A DNA stretch of 55,135 nucleotides from Gammaproteobacteria bacterium (GCA_021731145.1 JAKFXX010000038.1:1-55135); one strand, 5' to 3'. Shown: positions 25,124 to 34,623, counted from the stretch's first letter. Notes: generated from the sequence alone by a model not told the origin. Numbers and translations are program-made.

Positions 25124-25588
25124 ATGCCGCCCAGACAGCCCCGGACATTTCTTGGCTTTGACTTCGGCATGAAACGCATCGGTGTGGCAACCGGACAGGA
25201 TCTGACCTTTACAACCACCTCACTGGAAGTCTTGCCTGCCACCGATGGCAAGCCGGACTGGGACGTTATCTCGCGCCTGATCGACACATGGCGCCCGGAT
25301 GCGTTGATTGTCGGCATCCCATTGAGCATGGACGGCAGCGAAAACGACATGACGCACGCCGCGCGCCGCTTTGGCAATCGGTTGCGGGAGCGTTATCATT
25401 TGCCTGTACACCTGATCGACGAGCGCTTATCTTCAAGGGAGGCTGAACAGCTCCTGGCTACGCCGGGCAAACGGCGCTCAAAAACCGGCACACAGAGAGT
25501 GGATGCGGTGGCTGCACAGGTTATCCTGCAAACATGGATGGCTGAACAGCAAGCAAGAACATTAGTAACAAAAGGCACAGAGCAATGA
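25124..25588 (+). CDS. ruvX: Holliday junction resolvase-like RuvX
   Basis: A 154-aa RNase H-fold protein. FLGFDFGMKRIGVATG is the first strand with the catalytic Asp, and VGIPLSMDGSENDMT, LIDERLSSREAEQ and RVDAVAAQVIL carry the other acidic residues. In E. coli the homologue YqgF is linked to pre-16S rRNA end processing. Overlap with pyrR is 4 bp (ATGA). Confidence 0.92.
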   Translation: MPPRQPRTFLGFDFGMKRIGVATGQDLTFTTTSLEVLPATDGKPDWDVISRLIDTWRPDALIVGIPLSMDGSENDMTHAARRFGNRLRERYHLPVHLIDERLSSREAEQLLATPGKRRSKTGTQRVDAVAAQVILQTWMAEQQARTLVTKGTEQ

Positions 25589-26091
25589 CCCAACTACCCG
25601 ACATCGATCAACTGCTCGCCAAAATGGCGCAGGACTTAAAATCGCGCATGGACACCCTGCATGTGCGCGACCCCGCCATGGTCGGCATCCATACGGGCGG
25701 GGTATGGGTCGCGCAGCGGCTGCACAGCCTGCTGGGCTTGAGCCAACCCCTCGGCAGCCTGGATATCTCATTCTATCGCGATGATTTCATGCGCATCGGC
25801 ATCAACCCCCAGGTCAAGCCTTCGCATCTGCCTTTCAACGTGGATGACCGCCATATCATCCTGGTCGATGACGTGTTGTATACCGGACGCACCATCCGCG
25901 CCGCGTTCAATGAAATCTTCGACTATGGCCGCCCCACCGCCATCACCCTGGCGGTATTGATCGAACGCGGCGGGCGTGAACTACCGATCCAGGCCGATGT
26001 GGTAGGCCAGCATATGGAGCTGGATGCAAACACCCATATCAAGCTCACGGGACCTGAGCCGCTGGCGTTGCGCCTGCAAACCGTCCGCTAA
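25585..26091 (+). CDS. pyrR: PyrR bifunctional regulator/uracil phosphoribosyltransferase homologue
   Basis: A 168-aa type I phosphoribosyltransferase. The PRPP-binding loop is ILVDDVLYTGRTIRAA, and GIHTGGVWVAQRL and SFYRDDFMRIG precede it. In Bacillus PyrR controls pyr attenuation. In gammaproteobacteria the role upstream of pyrB is less clear, and no attenuator was identified here. Coupled to ruvX by overlap, and followed without a gap by a cupin gene. Confidence 0.92.
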   Translation: MTQLPDIDQLLAKMAQDLKSRMDTLHVRDPAMVGIHTGGVWVAQRLHSLLGLSQPLGSLDISFYRDDFMRIGINPQVKPSHLPFNVDDRHIILVDDVLYTGRTIRAAFNEIFDYGRPTAITLAVLIERGGRELPIQADVVGQHMELDANTHIKLTGPEPLALRLQTVR

Positions 26092-26552
26092 TGAAGAGCC
26101 TATCCATGAAAGCATGGTTATCCATCGTAGCGCTGCTTGCCAGTTGCATCATCACTTCGGCGTGGGCGGAAAGTGCCATTAAAAGCACGCCTCTTTTAAA
26201 ATCCACGACGACCACCATCGGAGATAAAATTGAATATCTGCGAACCAATAAACCCGAAGTCACCTCGCTGATCATTCAACTCGAACCAGGCGCGGAAACC
26301 GGCTGGCACAAGCATCCCGTACCCACGTATGCCTATGTCCAGACAGGAAACCTTACGGTCGACATGCAAGACCGCTCACGGCATGAATTTTCTGCAGGCA
26401 CGGCCTTTGTGGAAGTAATGAACACCTGGCACAATGGGAAAAATTTTGGCAAAACGCCGGTAACGATTTTGGTATTCTATTCCGGCGAAGAAGGCAGGTC
26501 GAATGTCATATGGCCGAATAAAGAGACCATCATAAACCCATCCAGCAAATAG
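26091..26552 (+). CDS. secreted cupin-domain protein
   Basis: About 150 aa. A signal peptide (MKAWLSIVALLASCIITSAWA, from the second in-frame ATG at 26106) is followed by a single cupin with metal ligands in ETGWHKHPVPTYAYVQTG and a second motif near VMNTWHN. It is predicted to be periplasmic. It is an outsider between pyrR and pyrB, which are adjacent in the usual arrangement. The first ATG overlaps the pyrR stop (TAATG). The function is unknown. Confidence 0.8.
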   Translation: MKSLSMKAWLSIVALLASCIITSAWAESAIKSTPLLKSTTTTIGDKIEYLRTNKPEVTSLIIQLEPGAETGWHKHPVPTYAYVQTGNLTVDMQDRSRHEFSAGTAFVEVMNTWHNGKNFGKTPVTILVFYSGEEGRSNVIWPNKETIINPSSK

Positions 26553-26570
26553 AAAGACACAACCCGCGAC

Positions 26571-27551
26571 ATGAGACGCCACAATATACAGCTCGACAAA
26601 AACGGCCGTCTGCGCCACTTTCTAACCATTGAGGGTTTGAACCGCAAACTGCTGGTGGAAATACTGGATACCGCCGAATCGTTTTCCGGCGTCACCGAGC
26701 AATCCATCAAGAAAGTCCCCCTGCTGCGTGGCAAGACCATCGTCAATCTGTTCTTCGAAGCCAGTACGCGCACCCGCACCACCTTTGAACTCGCCGCCAA
26801 GCGCCTCTCAGCGGATGTGCTAAACATCAATGTCGCGGCCTCGGCGACCAGCAAGGGCGAAAGCCTGCTCGACACGCTGCACAATCTTCAGGCGATGCAC
26901 TGCGATATGTTCGTGGTGCGCCACGACCGCAGCGGTGCGGCGCACTTTATCGCCCAGCATGTCGCGCCGCACATCAGCGTGATCAATGCCGGTGATGGCC
27001 GCCATGCGCACCCTACCCAGGCGATGCTGGACATGTTCACCATTCGCCGCCACAAAAAGGACTTTGCGCCGCTCAATATCGCCATCGTCGGCGACATCCT
27101 GCATTCGCGAGTGGCGCGTTCGCAGATCCATGCACTGACCACGCTCGGCGTCAACGAGGTGCGCGTCATTGGGCCTGAAACCCTGATGCCCGCCGATGTC
27201 GAAGCCCTCGGTGTGCACGTCCATCACGACCTGCGCGAGGGATTGCGCGATGCTGATGTGGTGATCACGCTGCGCCTGCAACACGAACGCATGCGCGGCG
27301 CGCTGTTGCCCAGTGAGCATGAATATTTTCGCCTTTACGGGCTGACGGAAGAAAAACTTGCGCTCGCCAAGCCGGATGTCATCGTCATGCACCCCGGCCC
27401 CATCAATCGCGGCGTCGAGATCGACTCGGCAGTCGCCGACGGTTCACGTTCCGTGATCCTTGAGCAGGTCACGCATGGCATCGCAGTGCGTATGGCGATC
27501 ATGTCGATGGCCATGTCCTCTCGCGCGAATATTGAAGGAGAGATCATCTGA
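26571..27551 (+). CDS. pyrB: aspartate carbamoyltransferase catalytic subunit
   Basis: A 326-aa enzyme joining carbamoyl phosphate and aspartate in pyrimidine synthesis. The carbamoyl phosphate motif [15 protein letters not shown], the HPTQ motif in [14 protein letters not shown] and [10 protein letters not shown] are present. As in pseudomonads it is followed by a dihydroorotase-like pyrC' with a one-base overlap (TGATG), and the two products probably form a PyrB-PyrC' dodecamer. No pyrI gene follows. Confidence 0.95.
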   Translation: MRRHNIQLDKNGRLRHFLTIEGLNRKLLVEILDTAESFSGVTEQSIKKVPLLRGKTIVNLFFEASTRTRTTFELAAKRLSADVLNINVAASATSKGESLLDTLHNLQAMHCDMFVVRHDRSGAAHFIAQHVAPHISVINAGDGRHAHPTQAMLDMFTIRRHKKDFAPLNIAIVGDILHSRVARSQIHALTTLGVNEVRVIGPETLMPADVEALGVHVHHDLREGLRDADVVITLRLQHERMRGALLPSEHEYFRLYGLTEEKLALAKPDVIVMHPGPINRGVEIDSAVADGSRSVILEQVTHGIAVRMAIMSMAMSSRANIEGEII

Positions 27552-28834
27552 TGCGCCTGCGCATTTCCAATGGACGTGTTATCGACCCTGCCAACGCCAT
27601 TGATAGCGTGCAGGACATTTTCATCGCCGACGGCCGCATCCAGGCCGTCGGCGATACCCTTCAAGGCTTTACAGCGGACCGTGAAATCGATGCCACCGGC
27701 CTGATTGTCTGCCCCGGCCTGGTGGACCTGTGCGCCCGCCTGCGCGAACCCGGCCAGGAACATAAGGGCACTATCGCCAGCGAGACGTTGGCGGCAGCCA
27801 GTGCGGGCATTACTACCCTGTGTTGCCCGCCGGACACCGACCCCGTGATCGATACTCCCGCAGTCATTGAGCTCATCCGCAACCGCGCCGAGTCGGCAGG
27901 ATACGCACGGGTTGTACCGCTGGGCGCACTCACTGAAGGGTTGGCAGGGGAAAGTTTGAGTGAAATGGCAGCACTAAAAGAGGCGGGCTGTGCCGGTGTC
28001 AGCAATGCTCTGCGCCCCATCACCAATACCCATGTGTTGCGCTGCGCCATGGAATACGCCGCCACGCATGGCCTGACGATATTTCTGAACCCCGAAGACA
28101 CTTGGCTGCGCAACAAGGGCTGCATGCACGAAGGCGCTGTCAGCACGCGCCTTGGCTTGCCCGCCATCCCCGAATCCGCCGAGACTGCGGCAGTAGCGCG
28201 CGATCTGATGCTGATCGAACAGACCGGGGTGCGCGCACACTTCTGCAGGCTGTCTACGGCACGTGCGGTACGCATGGTGGCGCGCGCACGTTACGAGGGC
28301 CTGCCGGTCAGCGCGGATGTGAGCGCGCATCACTTATATCTCACGGAAATGGACGTGACCGACTTTAACAGCCAGTGCCATGTCACACCGCCGTTGCGTA
28401 CCCAACGCGACCGCGATGGTTTGCGCGCAGGCTTGGCGCGCGGCACTCTGGCGGCGATCTGCTCCGATCACCAGCCGCATGAACCGGATGCCAAGCTGGC
28501 CCCCTTCAGCGCCACCGAGCCGGGCATATCTTCCCTTGAGACCCTGCTCCCGCTCAGCCTGCGGCTGGTGGATGAAGACGTGCTCACGCTCAGCGAGGTT
28601 CTGGCGTGCCTGACCCATAATCCCGCGCAAATCCTCGGCATCGAGGCCGGTACGCTAAGCGCGGGGGCGCCTGCGGACATCTGCATTTTCGACCCGCAAC
28701 GCTATTGGGAATTGACGGACGGCACCCTGCAAAGCCGTGGCCGCAACACACCGTTCATGGGGTGGGAATTCAAAGGCCGCGTGACCCATACCCTGTTGGC
28801 AGGCAAGATTGTGTACGAGTTGGCAGATTCTTGA
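27551..28834 (+). CDS. pyrC': dihydroorotase-like PyrC' (probably non-catalytic)
   Basis: A 427-aa amidohydrolase-fold protein. The usual zinc motif DxHxHxRxPG appears as GLVDLCARLREPGQEHKG, so both His ligands are missing, and HICHVST-like sequence is replaced by HFCRLST. DHQPH near the C-terminus is kept. This matches the inactive PyrC' partner that stabilises aspartate carbamoyltransferase in Pseudomonas. Real dihydroorotase must be encoded elsewhere. Coupled to pyrB. The stop overlaps the next start (TTGA). Confidence 0.9.
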   Translation: MRLRISNGRVIDPANAIDSVQDIFIADGRIQAVGDTLQGFTADREIDATGLIVCPGLVDLCARLREPGQEHKGTIASETLAAASAGITTLCCPPDTDPVIDTPAVIELIRNRAESAGYARVVPLGALTEGLAGESLSEMAALKEAGCAGVSNALRPITNTHVLRCAMEYAATHGLTIFLNPEDTWLRNKGCMHEGAVSTRLGLPAIPESAETAAVARDLMLIEQTGVRAHFCRLSTARAVRMVARARYEGLPVSADVSAHHLYLTEMDVTDFNSQCHVTPPLRTQRDRDGLRAGLARGTLAAICSDHQPHEPDAKLAPFSATEPGISSLETLLPLSLRLVDEDVLTLSEVLACLTHNPAQILGIEAGTLSAGAPADICIFDPQRYWELTDGTLQSRGRNTPFMGWEFKGRVTHTLLAGKIVYELADS

Positions 28835-29421
28835 AATACATACTGACACTCACAGCACTGGCCGCACTGGCCATTGCAGCGCCATCCATCGCGGAGACAG
28901 TGGGGAAATCGCCCTCATCCCGCTATGCTTCTCTTGTGGGCGTGGTCTTCACCCAGAAAGATGGCCTGCAATGCCTGGAAATTCAACGCGCGGATCTGGT
29001 CAAAGGCATGCCGGTTACGATTGTGACGCCAGGTGGCCCAGGCGAACCGCAATCGTTGATTAAGGCCGAAGTGATGGGGTCATCATGTAACGATAATGGA
29101 ACGCAAACGGTCTCGATAGACGGCGGTCAGCCGCAAACACGCTACGCGCTCAAATTACTTCAAAGTGATCAGGCTGCCGCTTTTGGATTCGGAATTATAG
29201 GAAAACGCGTCGCGTTGCGAGAAAAAAATGGTATGGTACAGGCCAAGTTTGGCCTCGAAAAAAAACCTGCGCATTTTTCTCAATGCACCAGCAAGGAAGG
29301 TATACACCTTAACGTATGGCCAGGATTGCCACTCAAGGAAAAAAGCCGCTGGCACGCCTACTATCATCTTGGGTTTGAAGTGGAGCCGTCGTGCACGGAT
29401 AAAGAAACCGGCAAGCCCTGA
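28831..29421 (+). CDS. exported hypothetical protein
   Basis: About 196 aa from a TTG that overlaps the pyrC' stop. It begins KYILTLTALAALAIAAPSIAE, a clear signal peptide, while the longer frame from 28705 would run inside pyrC' and lacks one. The rest has four Cys and stretches such as LQCLEIQRADLVKGMPVTIV, with no family I recognise. It is predicted to be periplasmic. The tight coupling suggests co-transcription with the pyr genes, although the function is probably unrelated. Confidence 0.65.
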   Translation: MKYILTLTALAALAIAAPSIAETVGKSPSSRYASLVGVVFTQKDGLQCLEIQRADLVKGMPVTIVTPGGPGEPQSLIKAEVMGSSCNDNGTQTVSIDGGQPQTRYALKLLQSDQAAAFGFGIIGKRVALREKNGMVQAKFGLEKKPAHFSQCTSKEGIHLNVWPGLPLKEKSRWHAYYHLGFEVEPSCTDKETGKP

Positions 29422-29452
29422 CGGCTCTATGATTTTGTCTCTAAGGAAGAAA

Positions 29453-29473
29453 GGGGCCGTTGACACCGGCCCC
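29453..29473 (-). terminator. rho-independent terminator of dnaJ
   Basis: GGGGCCG and CGGCCCC arms with a 7-base loop, followed on the minus strand by TTTCTTCC. It lies 6 bp beyond the dnaJ stop, between convergent genes. Confidence 0.6.
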
Positions 29474-29479
29474 CGTCAC

Positions 29480-30622
29480 TCAAAACTTCATGGCATCAAA
29501 AAACTTTTTCACTCCGTCAAGCCAGGAGCTTGAGCGTGGGCTATGCTTGATGGCGCTGTCTTCTTTCATGGACTTTTCAAACTCGATCAGCAAATCTTTT
29601 TGCTGGCGCGTGAGTTTCACCGGAGTTTCGACAACCACCCTGCACAACAGGTCGCCGACATCTCCACCGCGAACGGATCTGACACCCTTTCCGCGCAGAC
29701 GGAACATCTTGCCGGACTGGGTTTCCGCCGGTATTTTCAAGACAACCTGGCCACCCAGCGTCGGCACTTCCAGTTCGCCACCCAGCGTTGCAGTAACAAA
29801 ACTGATGGGCACTTCGCACATCAGGTGATTCTCCTCACGCGTGAAGATGGCGTGCTCCCGCACGTGGATATGGACATAAAGATCACCAGGCGGCCCACCG
29901 CTCTCACCCGCCTCGCCCTCGCCAGTTAAACGGATGCGATCGCCGTTATCCACCCCGGCAGGAATCTTGACGGACAGGGTTTTTTGCTCCTGTACACGCC
30001 CATGCCCATGGCACGTCCCGCAGGGATTAGCGATGATTTTTCCGGCGCCACGGCACTTGGGACAGGTCTGCTGCAACGAGAAGAAACCTTGCTGCATACG
30101 AACCTGACCATGGCCTGCGCAGGTTGTGCAGGTTGTCGCGCTGGTGCCTTTCTTGGCGCCGGAGCCTTCGCACACCGAGCACGCGACCAGGGTGGGGATA
30201 CGCACCTTGGTGGTGGTGCCATGCACCGCCTCTTCCAGGTCCAGCTCCATGTTGTAGCGCAAATCCGCACCACGGTGGACACGGCTCCCGCCCGCCCGGC
30301 CTCCTGCTGCGCCGCCAAAGATATCACCGAAGATATCCCCGAAGATGTCACCAAAGTTGCCGCCCCCGGCCGCGCCACCTGCCGCCGCTGCGGAAGGGTC
30401 TACGCCGGCATGGCCGAACTGGTCGTAGGCGGCGCGCTTGCGTTCATCGCTAAGCACTTCATACGCTTCTTTGGCTTCCTTGAATTGCTCCTCCGCCGCA
30501 TTGTCGTCAGGATTGCGGTCAGGGTGGTATTTCATGGCGAGGCGCCGGTAGGCCTTCTTGATCTCAGCCTCGCTGGCATTGCGCGCCACCTCCAGCACTT
30601 CGTAAAAATCGCGTTTCGCCAT
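29480..30622 (-). CDS. dnaJ: chaperone DnaJ
   Basis: A 380-aa type I Hsp40. The J domain holds [10 protein letters not shown] (HPD). The Gly/Phe region contains an unusual triple repeat, [13 protein letters not shown]. Four zinc-finger motifs follow: [24 protein letters not shown] and CGTCHGHG. It stimulates the DnaK ATPase and delivers substrates. The ATG at 30622 ([12 protein letters not shown]) is correct; the open frame up to 30700 is intergenic repeat. It is last in hrcA-grpE-dnaK-dnaJ. Confidence 0.96.
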   Translation of the reverse strand: MAKRDFYEVLEVARNASEAEIKKAYRRLAMKYHPDRNPDDNAAEEQFKEAKEAYEVLSDERKRAAYDQFGHAGVDPSAAAAGGAAGGGNFGDIFGDIFGDIFGGAAGGRAGGSRVHRGADLRYNMELDLEEAVHGTTTKVRIPTLVACSVCEGSGAKKGTSATTCTTCAGHGQVRMQQGFFSLQQTCPKCRGAGKIIANPCGTCHGHGRVQEQKTLSVKIPAGVDNGDRIRLTGEGEAGESGGPPGDLYVHIHVREHAIFTREENHLMCEVPISFVTATLGGELEVPTLGGQVVLKIPAETQSGKMFRLRGKGVRSVRGGDVGDLLCRVVVETPVKLTRQQKDLLIEFEKSMKEDSAIKHSPRSSSWLDGVKKFFDAMKF

Positions 30623-30642
30623 TCGGTATAAATCCCGCGTCG

Positions 30643-30780
30643 ATGTAGGGTGGGTTAGGCCGAAGGCCGTAGCCCACCAAGATGCCGCCGTAGACGGCAA
30701 AAACCTATTTTATTTTATGTGCCGCACGCGGCGACAGATGGGTGGGTTACGCGGTCTACGACCGCTAACCCACCCTACAT
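30643..30780. repeat. 138-bp inverted-repeat element between dnaK and dnaJ
   Basis: The ends are ATGTAGGGTGGGTTA and TAACCCACCCTACAT, perfect 15-bp inverted repeats. Inside is a second pair GGTTAGGCCGAAGGCC / GGCGGTAGACG-like sequence. Elements with TAGGGTGGGTTA ends are widespread non-coding repeats in proteobacteria. It sits inside the heat-shock operon, where the transcript would fold into a long stem. Confidence 0.8.
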
Positions 30781-30814
30781 TTTGCTTTAAGTAAGTGCCA
30801 TTCGGGCGCGTAAC

Positions 30815-32740
30815 TTATTTGTTTTTATCGTCCTTAACTTCTTCAAACTCGGCGTCGACCACATCATCCTTGTTGCTTGATGCGCCTGTCGACTCGCCCT
30901 GCTGCCCGGCCTCGCTTTGCGCTGCCTGCGCATAGGCGCGTTCGGCGAGCTTGCTGGCCACTTCCATCAAGGCATTGGTCTTGGCCTCGATATCAGCCTT
31001 GTCATCGCCCTTGATGGCTTCCTTGAGGGCTTCGGCAGCAGCCTCAATGCGCTGCTTTTCGTCGGCCTCCACCTGGCCCTCCAGATCCTTCAAGGATTTG
31101 AGGGTGCTGTGGATCAGGTTATCTGCATGATTGCGGGCCTGTACCAGCTCATGGAACTTGCGGTCTTCCTCGGCATGCGCCTCGGCATCCTTGACCATGC
31201 GCTTGATTTCATCCTCGGAGAGACCGCTGGAGGCCTTGATGACAATCGACTGCTGTTTGCCGGTGGCCTTGTCCTTGGCGGACACGTTCAGGATACCGTT
31301 GGCGTCGATGTCAAAGGCCACCTCGATCTGCGGCATGCCACGCCGTGAGGGCGGGATGTCGGCCAGATCAAAGCGCCCCAGTGATTTGTTGGCGGCGGCT
31401 ATTTCGCGCTCACCCTGCAACACATGCACGGTGACCGCGTTCTGGTTGTCTTCTGCAGTCGAAAACACCTGGGCTGCCTTGGTCGGGATGGTGGTGTTCT
31501 TCTCGATCAGCTTGGTCATCACGCCGCCCAGGGTTTCAATTCCCAGTGACAGCGGGGTTACGTCGAGCAGCAGCACATCCTTCACCTCGCCGCCCAGCAC
31601 ACCGGCCTGAATCGCGGCGCCGACTGCAACGGCCTCGTCAGGGTTGACGTCCTTACGCGGCTCCTTGCCGAAGAACTCTTTCACCTTCTCCTGCACCTTG
31701 GGCATGCGGGTCTGACCACCGACAAGAATCACGTCATCGATGTCCGACGCCTGCACCCCAGCATCCTTCATGGCTATCCGGCAGGGGGCGATGGTGCGCT
31801 CAATCAGATCGTCCACCAGCGATTCCAGCTTGGCGCGCGTGAGCTTGATGTTCAGGTGTTTCGGGCCTTTGGCATCCGCCGTGATGTATGGCAGATTCAC
31901 GTCGGTCTGCTGGCTGGAAGAAAGCTCGATCTTGGCCTTTTCGGCAGCCTCCTTGAGGCGTTGCAGGGCCAGCGCGTCATTGTGCAGATCAATGCCGCTG
32001 TCTTTCTTGAATTCCGCCGCCAGGTAATCTATCAGGCGCATATCGAAGTCTTCACCACCCAGGAAGGTGTCGCCGTTGGTGGACAACACTTCGAACTGGT
32101 GTTCGCCATCGACTTCGGCGATTTCAATGATGGAGATATCAAACGTGCCGCCGCCCAAATCAAACACCGCAACCTTGCTCTCACCCGGTTTCTTGTCCAT
32201 GCCATAGGCCAGCGCCGCCGCAGTCGGCTCGTTGATGATGCGCTTCACATCCAGCCCGGCGATACGTCCGGCGTCCTTGGTGGCCTGACGCTGCGAATCG
32301 TTGAAATAGGCGGGTACGGTGATCACCGCCTCGGTGACAGGCTCGCCCAGATAATCCTCGGCGGTCTTTTTCATTTTCATCAGCACGCGCGCGGAGATCT
32401 CCGGCGGCGCCATTTTTCTGCCTTTGGCTTCTACCCAGGCATCGCCATTATCGGCACCGATGATCTTGTAGGGCACCATTTTTATGTCGCGCTGCACCAC
32501 TTCATCACTGAACTTGCGGCCAATCAGGCGCTTCACGGCAAACAGCGTGCTCTCCGGGTTGGTTACAGCCTGCCTTTTGGCGGCCTGCCCGACCAGAATC
32601 TCGGCGTCATCGGAGTAGGCGATAATGGAAGGAGTGGTGCGACCTCCCTCGGCATTTTCGATGACGCGGGGCTGCCCGCCTTCCATGACTGCAACACAGG
32701 AGTTGGTGGTACCCAGATCAATTCCGATAATTTTTCCCAT
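30815..32740 (-). CDS. dnaK: chaperone DnaK (Hsp70)
   Basis: A 641-aa protein. The nucleotide-binding domain starts [18 protein letters not shown], with [19 protein letters not shown] and [14 protein letters not shown]. The substrate-binding domain includes [20 protein letters not shown]. The C-terminus ends [15 protein letters not shown]. It folds and refolds proteins with DnaJ and GrpE. Complete and conventional. The 192-bp gap to dnaJ contains a repeat. Confidence 0.98.
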   Translation of the reverse strand: MGKIIGIDLGTTNSCVAVMEGGQPRVIENAEGGRTTPSIIAYSDDAEILVGQAAKRQAVTNPESTLFAVKRLIGRKFSDEVVQRDIKMVPYKIIGADNGDAWVEAKGRKMAPPEISARVLMKMKKTAEDYLGEPVTEAVITVPAYFNDSQRQATKDAGRIAGLDVKRIINEPTAAALAYGMDKKPGESKVAVFDLGGGTFDISIIEIAEVDGEHQFEVLSTNGDTFLGGEDFDMRLIDYLAAEFKKDSGIDLHNDALALQRLKEAAEKAKIELSSSQQTDVNLPYITADAKGPKHLNIKLTRAKLESLVDDLIERTIAPCRIAMKDAGVQASDIDDVILVGGQTRMPKVQEKVKEFFGKEPRKDVNPDEAVAVGAAIQAGVLGGEVKDVLLLDVTPLSLGIETLGGVMTKLIEKNTTIPTKAAQVFSTAEDNQNAVTVHVLQGEREIAAANKSLGRFDLADIPPSRRGMPQIEVAFDIDANGILNVSAKDKATGKQQSIVIKASSGLSEDEIKRMVKDAEAHAEEDRKFHELVQARNHADNLIHSTLKSLKDLEGQVEADEKQRIEAAAEALKEAIKGDDKADIEAKTNALMEVASKLAERAYAQAAQSEAGQQGESTGASSNKDDVVDAEFEEVKDDKNK

Positions 32741-32858
32741 TTTTCTCTATCTCCAGTATGAATTTTCTATAAATTAACTCTGCAGGCGGATCACAAACCG
32801 CCATGTATGTCTGCTTAAATTGGGGTTTTCAGGGTGATTTCAAGCTTAGAGGCACGGT

Positions 32859-33410
32859 TTAAGGTTTTTTGGACACCACCACCATGGCCGGACGGACTAA
32901 TCTCTCATTAAGCAGATAGCCTTTCTGAAACACAGCGACTACCGTATTGGGTTCCAGGTCTGCGCTTTCCTGCGTGGTCATGGCCTGGTGCATTTCCGGG
33001 TTGAATTTTTCACCCTGCGGATCTATCTCCCGCACACCCGCCTTTTGCACCGCTGACTGCATCATTTTCACCGTCAGGTCGAGCCCTTCGCGGACTTTGG
33101 CGATATCCGCCGCCTCGCCGCTGGCCGCCACCAGCCCCAGTTCCAGGCTGTCCTTCACCGGCAGCAACTCGCCGACAAATCTCTCCAGCGCATACTTGTG
33201 GGCGTTTTCCAGGTCTCGCTCGGCGCGGCGGCGCAGGTTTTCCATATCCGCGCGCACGCGCAGCAATTGATTCCAGTAATCATCCGCCTTGGTTTGCGCA
33301 TCCTGCAGGGTCAGAGCCAGTTGTTCATACGACACCGCTTCGGCGGCAGCCTCCGGATGCGCGCCTTCTTCATGCGCTGTTTCTTGAGAAAGGTTCTCTG
33401 TGCTGGTCAC
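32859..33410 (-). CDS. grpE: nucleotide exchange factor GrpE
   Basis: A 183-aa protein: an N-terminal acidic, coiled-coil region (ALTLQDAQTKADDYWNQLLR, RRRAERDLENAHKYAL) and the C-terminal beta domain (EKFNPEMHQAMTTQE, VFQKGYLLNERLVRPAMV). It releases ADP from DnaK. The 118-bp gap to dnaK holds a small GGCGG/CCGCC hairpin but no gene. Normal length. Confidence 0.95.
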   Translation of the reverse strand: MTSTENLSQETAHEEGAHPEAAAEAVSYEQLALTLQDAQTKADDYWNQLLRVRADMENLRRRAERDLENAHKYALERFVGELLPVKDSLELGLVAASGEAADIAKVREGLDLTVKMMQSAVQKAGVREIDPQGEKFNPEMHQAMTTQESADLEPNTVVAVFQKGYLLNERLVRPAMVVVSKKP

Positions 33411-33440
33411 TTCTTCTTCTCCCGTAGACTAAAAAACGAA

Positions 33441-33459
33441 GCCTGCCGCGTGGGCAGGC
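33441..33459 (-). terminator. terminator-like hairpin between hrcA and grpE
   Basis: GCCTGCC and GGGCAGGC arms. On the minus strand the hairpin is followed by TTCGTTTTTTAG, a fair T run. It could end part of the hrcA transcripts, or act as a processing site, inside an operon that is otherwise continuous. Confidence 0.5.
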
Positions 33460-33483
33460 AAGTGTAGTTCCAGATATGGGCAA

Positions 33484-34623
33484 TTATCGCTGATTCAAGG
33501 CCGCCCCCAGCAATTTCGCCGTCACGTCAACCAGGGGGATCACGCGATGATAGGCCATGCGGGTCGGGCCGATCACCCCCAGCACCCCTACCACTTGCCC
33601 CTCGACCTCATAGGGGGCGGTCACGATGCTGCACTCATCCAGCGCCTTGTAACCGGATTCCGCGCCGATGAACACCTGCGCCGCTTCGGCGCGCATACAT
33701 TGGTCCAGCAAATCCAGCATGCCGCGTTTTTGATTGAAGGCCTCAAAGAGCTGGCGCAGCGTGTCGACGCTCGACAGCTCCGCAAAATCCATCAAATTGG
33801 TCTGCCCTGCGAGCAGGTAGCCGGGTTCGGCCATTCCCGGCATCCCGCCTCCTGCGACGTGCAGGGATGCACAAGTGTCGCCAGAAGCAGGATGCTGGAA
33901 GCGACCGGCACTCGCAGTGCCTTGCACGTTGGAAGGCGCCGGGGCGAATACTTCTTCGGCCATCTCGACGGCGGTCTGCATCATCCCGTTCAGCGTCTCG
34001 CGCGCCGTGCCCATTTCGGACAACAGGCAGTTCCGGATCGTCGGCAGATCCTTGCCGGCAAATGTCGCATTCAGGTAATTTGCCGCCTGCTGCAACTCGG
34101 ACTCCGAATAGCGCCGCCGGGGCTGGATGACACGGTTTTGCACCTCATGGCCATTGATCACGACGATCACCAGAACGCGGTTGTCTCCCGACAAGGGCAA
34201 AAACTCTATCTGGCGCAGCACGGTATGCTCACGACGCGGCACCATCACCAGACCCGCCATGCGGGTAATGCTCGACAGCATCGAGGATGCCGACTCCAGT
34301 AAATTTTCCACACTGACGCCGGGGTTAAGCTGGCTTTTCAGGCGCACCATGTCGCCGCTGTCCGGCGGCTGGACGGTGAGCAGGGCATCCACAAACAAAC
34401 GGTAGCCCTTGGCTGTGGGGATTCTTCCCGCCGAGGTATGAGGAGACGTCACCATCCCCAATTCTTCGAGGTCGATCATGATGTTACGAATCGTCGCCGG
34501 ACTCAGATCCAGCCCGGAATCACGCGCAAGCAGGCGCGACCCCACCGGCTGCCCCTCACGAATGTAGGATTCAACCAGGGTCTTTAATATAAGCTGCGCG
34601 CGTTCGCTGACTTCTTGTGTCAC
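33484..34623 (-). CDS. hrcA: heat-inducible repressor HrcA with in-frame repeat insertion
   Basis: A 379-aa protein; relatives have about 340-350. The N-terminal winged helix (PVGSRLLARDSGLDLSPATI, RNIMIDLEELGMV) binds CIRCE. The C-terminal domain shows LLAGQTNLMDFAELS and GVLGVIGPTRMAYHRVIP. Between EEVFAPAPS and GYLLAGQTN there are about 35 extra residues (GRFQHPASGDTCASLHVAGG), encoded by DNA related to the repeat at 15621-15740. The frame is open and the insertion lies in a variable inserted-domain loop, so function may persist. A CIRCE site lies 127 bp upstream. Confidence 0.93.
   Translation of the reverse strand: MTQEVSERAQLILKTLVESYIREGQPVGSRLLARDSGLDLSPATIRNIMIDLEELGMVTSPHTSAGRIPTAKGYRLFVDALLTVQPPDSGDMVRLKSQLNPGVSVENLLESASSMLSSITRMAGLVMVPRREHTVLRQIEFLPLSGDNRVLVIVVINGHEVQNRVIQPRRRYSESELQQAANYLNATFAGKDLPTIRNCLLSEMGTARETLNGMMQTAVEMAEEVFAPAPSNVQGTASAGRFQHPASGDTCASLHVAGGGMPGMAEPGYLLAGQTNLMDFAELSSVDTLRQLFEAFNQKRGMLDLLDQCMRAEAAQVFIGAESGYKALDECSIVTAPYEVEGQVVGVLGVIGPTRMAYHRVIPLVDVTAKLLGAALNQR
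33850..33907. repeat. gene-invading repeat element inside hrcA
   Basis: On the sense strand GGTCGCTTCCAGCATCCTGC, then TCTGGCGACACTTGTGCATCC and CTGCACGTCG. The same words in the same order make up the centre of the 120-bp element at 15621-15740. True ends are less clear; the inserted DNA may span 33840-33930. Confidence 0.75.

Noticed and set aside
28705..28830. Upstream start for the exported protein after pyrC'
   Set aside because: The region is the end of pyrC' in another frame. The signal peptide starts only at the TTG at 28831.
30623..30700. N-terminal extension of DnaJ
   Set aside because: The added residues come from the intergenic inverted-repeat element. DnaJ proteins start [10 protein letters not shown].
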